From the NCBI GenBank assembly GCA_007128515.1, contig SKXI01000438.1, positions 1-11,544 on the forward strand: a stretch of 11,544 nucleotides of DNA, in the 5' to 3' direction. Positions 8,958 to 11,544 of this stretch are shown one piece after another. The notes under the pieces are model-generated. The model saw only the letters and a program-made list of their open reading frames with translations. It was not told where the DNA came from and searched no databases. The stretch is from Halococcaceae archaeon. GTDB lineage: Archaea > Halobacteriota > Halobacteria > Halobacteriales > Halalkalicoccaceae. The translations under genes and the position numbers were made by a program. Numbering within the stretch: the stretch's first letter is position 1; every line of letters begins with the position of its first letter.

Positions 8958-9398
8958 ATGGACGACCCGCGAACCCCGATCGGGTCCACGACGATCGATC
9001 ACGTCGAACTGTTCGTCCCCGACCGGGTGGCGGCGGCGGAGTGGTACGAGCGGGTGTTCGGACTCACGCCCGTTACCGAGTACGAGGCGTGGGTCGAAGA
9101 GGGGCCGCTGATGCTCTCGGCCGACGATGGGGGGACGATGCTCGCGCTGTTCGAGGGCGAGCCGACCGGCGAGTCCGACCCGACCGGCTATCGGCGGGTC
9201 GCCCTCCGCGTCGACGGCGAGACGTTCGACGCGTTCGTCGACTCGCTCCCGGAGCTCCCGGTTTCAGACGGTGACGGGGAGCCGATCGGGCCTGAGGACG
9301 TCGTCGACCACGACCTTTCGAACTCGATCTACTTCGAGGACCCCTACGGCAACCCGTTCGAGGTGACGACGTACGAGGTCGACCGGCCGGGCGAGTAG
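8958..9398 (+). CDS. VOC superfamily (glyoxalase/dioxygenase fold) protein
   Basis: A 146-residue protein of the vicinal-oxygen-chelate fold, made of two beta-alpha-beta-beta-beta modules that form a metal site used by glyoxalases, ring-cleaving dioxygenases and resistance proteins. The first module opens with TIDHVELFVPD, with candidate ligand His15, and contains the helix AAAEWYERVFGL. The second ends in SIYFEDPYGNPFEVTTYE, with candidate ligand Glu135. The histidine usual at the start of the second module (HIAFRV-like) is replaced here by YRRVALRV, Arg at about 80, so metal binding may be altered. The ATG lies 2 bases after the stop of the propeller gene, so the two are co-translated; a GTG at 8952 that overlaps that stop is an alternative. 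Substrate unknown. Confidence 0.85.
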   Translation: MDDPRTPIGSTTIDHVELFVPDRVAAAEWYERVFGLTPVTEYEAWVEEGPLMLSADDGGTMLALFEGEPTGESDPTGYRRVALRVDGETFDAFVDSLPELPVSDGDGEPIGPEDVVDHDLSNSIYFEDPYGNPFEVTTYEVDRPGE

Positions 9399-9411
9399 GG
9401 ACAGCCACGAC

Positions 9412-9428
9412 CGTCGGAGCGACCGACG
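9412..9428. terminator. Small hairpin between convergent 3' ends
   Basis: CGTCGG (9412-9417) pairs with CCGACG (9423-9428) around a 5-base loop, in the 34-base gap between the VOC gene and the convergent lipoprotein gene. An outer pair CGAGT/ACTCG (9392-9396 and 9435-9439) could extend it. There is no T-tract, so a role as terminator is only a guess. Confidence 0.25.
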
Positions 9429-9432
9429 CGGC

Positions 9433-10229
9433 TCACTCGGCCCGGAGTCGCACCGTGAACGGGAGCTCGCCGCCGTGCTCGCCGTCGTCGACCGTTACCG
9501 AATTCACGAGTTCGTAGCTTCCCTCGGCGAGTCCGTCGGCGTCGACCTCGTACTCGCGTGCCGCGTACTCGTCCCGGTCGAGGTCGGTCAGCTCCGTGAC
9601 GTCGTCGACGCCGTTGACGGACCGACCGGAGGTCTGGACGTGGTCGCTCTCCTCGTAGGCGTCGGTCCAGAGGAGCAGCCCCTCCGCCGGATCGCCCGTT
9701 CGACCTTCGGGGTAGAGGGGAAGGACGCCGAACGGTGCTGGCGCGCCGCTCCCGACTTCGACCGTCCGCTCGCCACGGTTTTCGAGCGAGAGTACGAGTA
9801 CGACCGGATCGCCGTCGCTCGCGCGGTCGTCGGCCAGTTCCGCGTCGAACGTCACGTCGACGTCCGAACTGTCGCTCACCCCGATCCAGTGGTGGGCGTC
9901 GTCGATCGAGAGGAACTCGATGCCCTCGAGCGCCTCGACCAGTCCGGTGGGTGGCTCGTCCACGCCGTAGAGTCCACGGACCTCGGCCGCCTCCCGGATC
10001 GGTTCGTGGTACGCCCCGTCCAACTGCTCAAGATCGACGATCTCGTCGTCCCCAGGGGGGAATCCTCGCCGAGGTCGTTGACCCGGAGCGAGAGGTCCCG
10101 TGTCTCCGTCGACTCGATCTCGAGGCGAATCGGTTCGCTCGGCCCCGAGAGCGTCGGCTCCGAACCGGCACCGAGACAGCCCGCGAGCGCCCCGGCGTCG
10201 AGCCCGCTCAGGTACGTCCGTCTGTCCAC
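9433..10229 (-). pseudogene. Tat-exported lipoprotein, hypothetical, broken by a frameshift
   Basis: Two minus-strand frames together make one haloarchaeal lipoprotein. The upstream part starts at GTG 10229 with a twin-arginine signal (RRTYL, residues 3-7) and a lipobox LAGC with Cys18, then reads to LRVNDLGEDS. The downstream part resumes with DDEIVDLEQLDGAYHEPI and continues to a TGA at 9433, including an Ig-like beta-rich region with VVLVLSLENRGERTVEV. The frames join at 10054-10059, a run of six C on the minus strand. A seventh C would restore one open frame of 265 residues, reading DSPPGDDEIVDLE across the join. The cause could be a real mutation, a sequencing or assembly error, or -1 slippage. 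A TATA-like element lies 26 bases before the GTG, implying leaderless transcription. The function is unknown; it would be anchored outside the membrane. Confidence 0.75.
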
Positions 10230-10250
10230 GTCTCGAACTATGATTCGGTC

Positions 10251-10260
10251 TGATATGTAC
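10251..10260 (-). promoter_or_regulatory. TATA-like element of the lipoprotein gene
   Basis: The minus strand reads GTACATATCA, centred 26 bases before the GTG at 10229, the leaderless spacing. It stands back to back with the promoter of the divergent flavoprotein gene, about 50 bases apart. Confidence 0.5.
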
Positions 10261-10302
10261 TTCCGGATGACTGAAACGTCTCTTCGAGCCTCGACCGAGA
10301 GG

Positions 10303-10309
10303 TTATTTA
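10303..10309 (+). promoter_or_regulatory. TATA box of the geranylgeranyl-reductase-family gene
   Basis: TTATTTA is centred 28 bases before the ATG at 10334, with no Shine-Dalgarno between. This fits a leaderless transcript and supports the chosen start. Confidence 0.65.
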
Positions 10310-10333
10310 CTGGCAAGCGGATACCATCGGTAG

Positions 10334-11419
10334 ATGTACGACTTCGCGGTCGTCGGCGCCGGCCCCGCGGGCTCCCGGTTCTCACGGAGGGCCGCCGAGG
10401 CAGGTCACGACGTGGTCGCCTTCGAGAGCGGTTCCATCGGGACGCCGCTCGCCTGCTCCGGCCACGTCAGCACCGACATCTGGGGGTTCGTCCCCGACGA
10501 CGCTCGTGAGAGGCTGTTCCAGAACGAGATCTACGGCGCGCGGTTTCACACGGGTGGTCCGGGCAGCCGCGAGTACCCCTTCTACAAGCGCGAGGTCGTC
10601 TCGAACGTGATCGATCGGGTGGGCCTCGACCGCACGCTCGCCGACCTCGCCCGCGAGGCGGGTGCCGCAGTGAGGGAGAACCACACCGTCACCGGGATCG
10701 ATGAAGGGACCGAGGACGTCGAACTCACCGTGCGGGGGCCGGACGAGACGGAGACCGTCCGCGCTCGAATGGTCGTCGGCTGCGACGGGCCGACCTCCAG
10801 GGTGCGCAAAGCGCTCTCGCTTCCGGAACCCGGCGAGATCCTCCACGGCGTGCTCGGGTTCAGCGAGGAGGAAGACGACGAGGCGTTCGTCGACGTCCAC
10901 CTCACCGCGCCGCGATTCTTCGCCTGGCGCATCCCCCGCGGGGAGGCCGGCGTCGAGTACGGACTGGCCGCACCGCCTGCCCGCGATCTCAGGGAGCTGT
11001 TCGACCAGTTCACCGCCGGGTATGGCGTCGAGATCGCGGAGTTCTGCTCGGGGGCGATCCCGATCGGCCCACCGGAGCGGGTGACGAGTCACAGGGGGCT
11101 GCTGATCGGCGACGCCGCCGCCCAGACGAAGCCCTTCACCGGTGGCGGGATCCTCTACGGGATGACCGCGGCGGACCACGCGGTTCGGACGGTCGATCCG
11201 GGCTCCCCGGAGACGCTCGCCGACTACGAGGAGGCCTGGCGCACCGATCTCTCGCGCGAGATCGAACTCGGTCACCTGCTCCGGCGGGCGTACTCGCTAC
11301 CGGAGCCGATCCAGCGCGCTGGATTGCGAACGCTCTCGGGCGAGATCGGCGTCCACATGGACCGACCCACCTCGCTCTTTTCGCGCGAGCAGTTGAAGGC
11401 GCTCTTCTCGCGGTCGTGA
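10334..11419 (+). CDS. Geranylgeranyl reductase family FAD-dependent oxidoreductase
   Basis: A 361-residue flavoprotein of the geranylgeranyl reductase family. In archaea these enzymes saturate the isoprenoid chains of ether lipids or related prenyl compounds. The N-terminus is an FAD-binding Rossmann motif, VVGAGPAGS (6-14). ACSGHVS (40-46) occupies the place of the conserved cysteine segment next to the flavin. VVGCDGPTSRVRK (147-159) is the DG motif, and GLLIGDAAAQTKPFTGGGI (255-273) holds the GD motif that binds FAD phosphates and the family's PxxGGG-like loop. Length and motif order are complete, slightly shorter than the roughly 400 residues of bacterial homologues. It is transcribed divergently from the broken lipoprotein gene. 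Haloarchaea carry several paralogues, so whether this one is the main lipid reductase cannot be told here. Confidence 0.88.
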   Translation: MYDFAVVGAGPAGSRFSRRAAEAGHDVVAFESGSIGTPLACSGHVSTDIWGFVPDDARERLFQNEIYGARFHTGGPGSREYPFYKREVVSNVIDRVGLDRTLADLAREAGAAVRENHTVTGIDEGTEDVELTVRGPDETETVRARMVVGCDGPTSRVRKALSLPEPGEILHGVLGFSEEEDDEAFVDVHLTAPRFFAWRIPRGEAGVEYGLAAPPARDLRELFDQFTAGYGVEIAEFCSGAIPIGPPERVTSHRGLLIGDAAAQTKPFTGGGILYGMTAADHAVRTVDPGSPETLADYEEAWRTDLSREIELGHLLRRAYSLPEPIQRAGLRTLSGEIGVHMDRPTSLFSREQLKALFSRS

Positions 11420-11472
11420 ACGGATCGTCGAAATTACCACGGTGGCCTCGCGACAGGTATCTCCAACCGGTC

Positions 11473-11544
11473 TCAGGTCGCACCTTCGACCGTCCCGAGG
11501 ACGATACGGGACGGGTCGGCGATCTCACTCTCGGCGTCGACGGC
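11473..11544 (-). CDS. Probable C-terminal end of a minus-strand gene (partial)
   Basis: From the right edge, the minus strand is open for 23 codons to a TGA at 11473, ending in IADPSRIVLGTVEGAT. The acidic composition and third-position G/C preference match haloarchaeal coding sequence, and the placement, convergent with the flavoprotein gene 53 bases away, is sensible. The fragment is too short to assign a family. Confidence 0.4.
   Translation of the reverse strand, partial: AVDAESEIADPSRIVLGTVEGAT

Noticed and set aside
9475..10509. A 344-codon plus-strand open frame opposite the lipoprotein gene
   Set aside because: It crosses into the start of the flavoprotein gene in the wrong frame. 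The minus-strand reading has a Tat signal, lipobox and promoter, so the plus-strand frame is a shadow.

Overview
This window looks like chromosomal DNA from a halophilic archaeon (class Halobacteria). Four things point that way: high G+C with strong third-position G/C preference; very Asp/Glu-rich proteins; TATA-type elements about 25-28 bases upstream of start codons with no Shine-Dalgarno (leaderless transcripts); and characteristic families such as a geranylgeranyl-reductase-type flavoprotein and a Tat-type lipoprotein. The genus cannot be fixed from the sequence alone.

Left region (1-2170). The window opens inside a copper amine oxidase gene, of which the C-terminal 287 residues are visible. 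A two-gene RelE-type toxin-antitoxin module follows (1010-1552). Immediately after it lies a second, diverged, non-functional copy of the last 24 codons of the amine oxidase gene (1565-1636), so the module sits between direct repeats of the 3' end of its neighbour. Then comes a patch that looks less G+C-rich than the rest, holding on the minus strand the C-terminal remnant of a universal stress protein and a 48-residue two-CxxC zinc-knuckle protein with its own TATA box and ribosome binding site.

Centre (2450-6613). An intact uvrA (982 aa, excinuclease ABC subunit A) is followed by a convergent minus-strand gene for a multi-spanning membrane protein with a cytosolic-type zinc ribbon. Between these convergent 3' ends lies a perfect 16-bp inverted repeat with a third partial copy inside it.

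Right region (6738-9398). Three co-directional genes form a probable operon: an MFS transporter, a soluble Asp-box beta-propeller protein and a VOC/glyoxalase-fold protein, with gaps of 31 and 2 bases. The operon converges on a minus-strand Tat lipoprotein gene (9433-10229) broken by a single-base frameshift in a run of six C. Divergent from it is an intact geranylgeranyl-reductase-family FAD oxidoreductase (10334-11419). The window ends in what is probably the last 23 codons of another minus-strand gene.

Most of the window is ordinary haloarchaeal chromosome. The parts most worth a second look are the toxin-antitoxin module lodged between amine-oxidase tail repeats, the 16-bp inverted repeat after uvrA, the lipoprotein frameshift and the small zinc protein. 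No CRISPR array, tRNA, rRNA, integrase or transposase was seen, and I did not find convincing evidence of a new multi-gene system.
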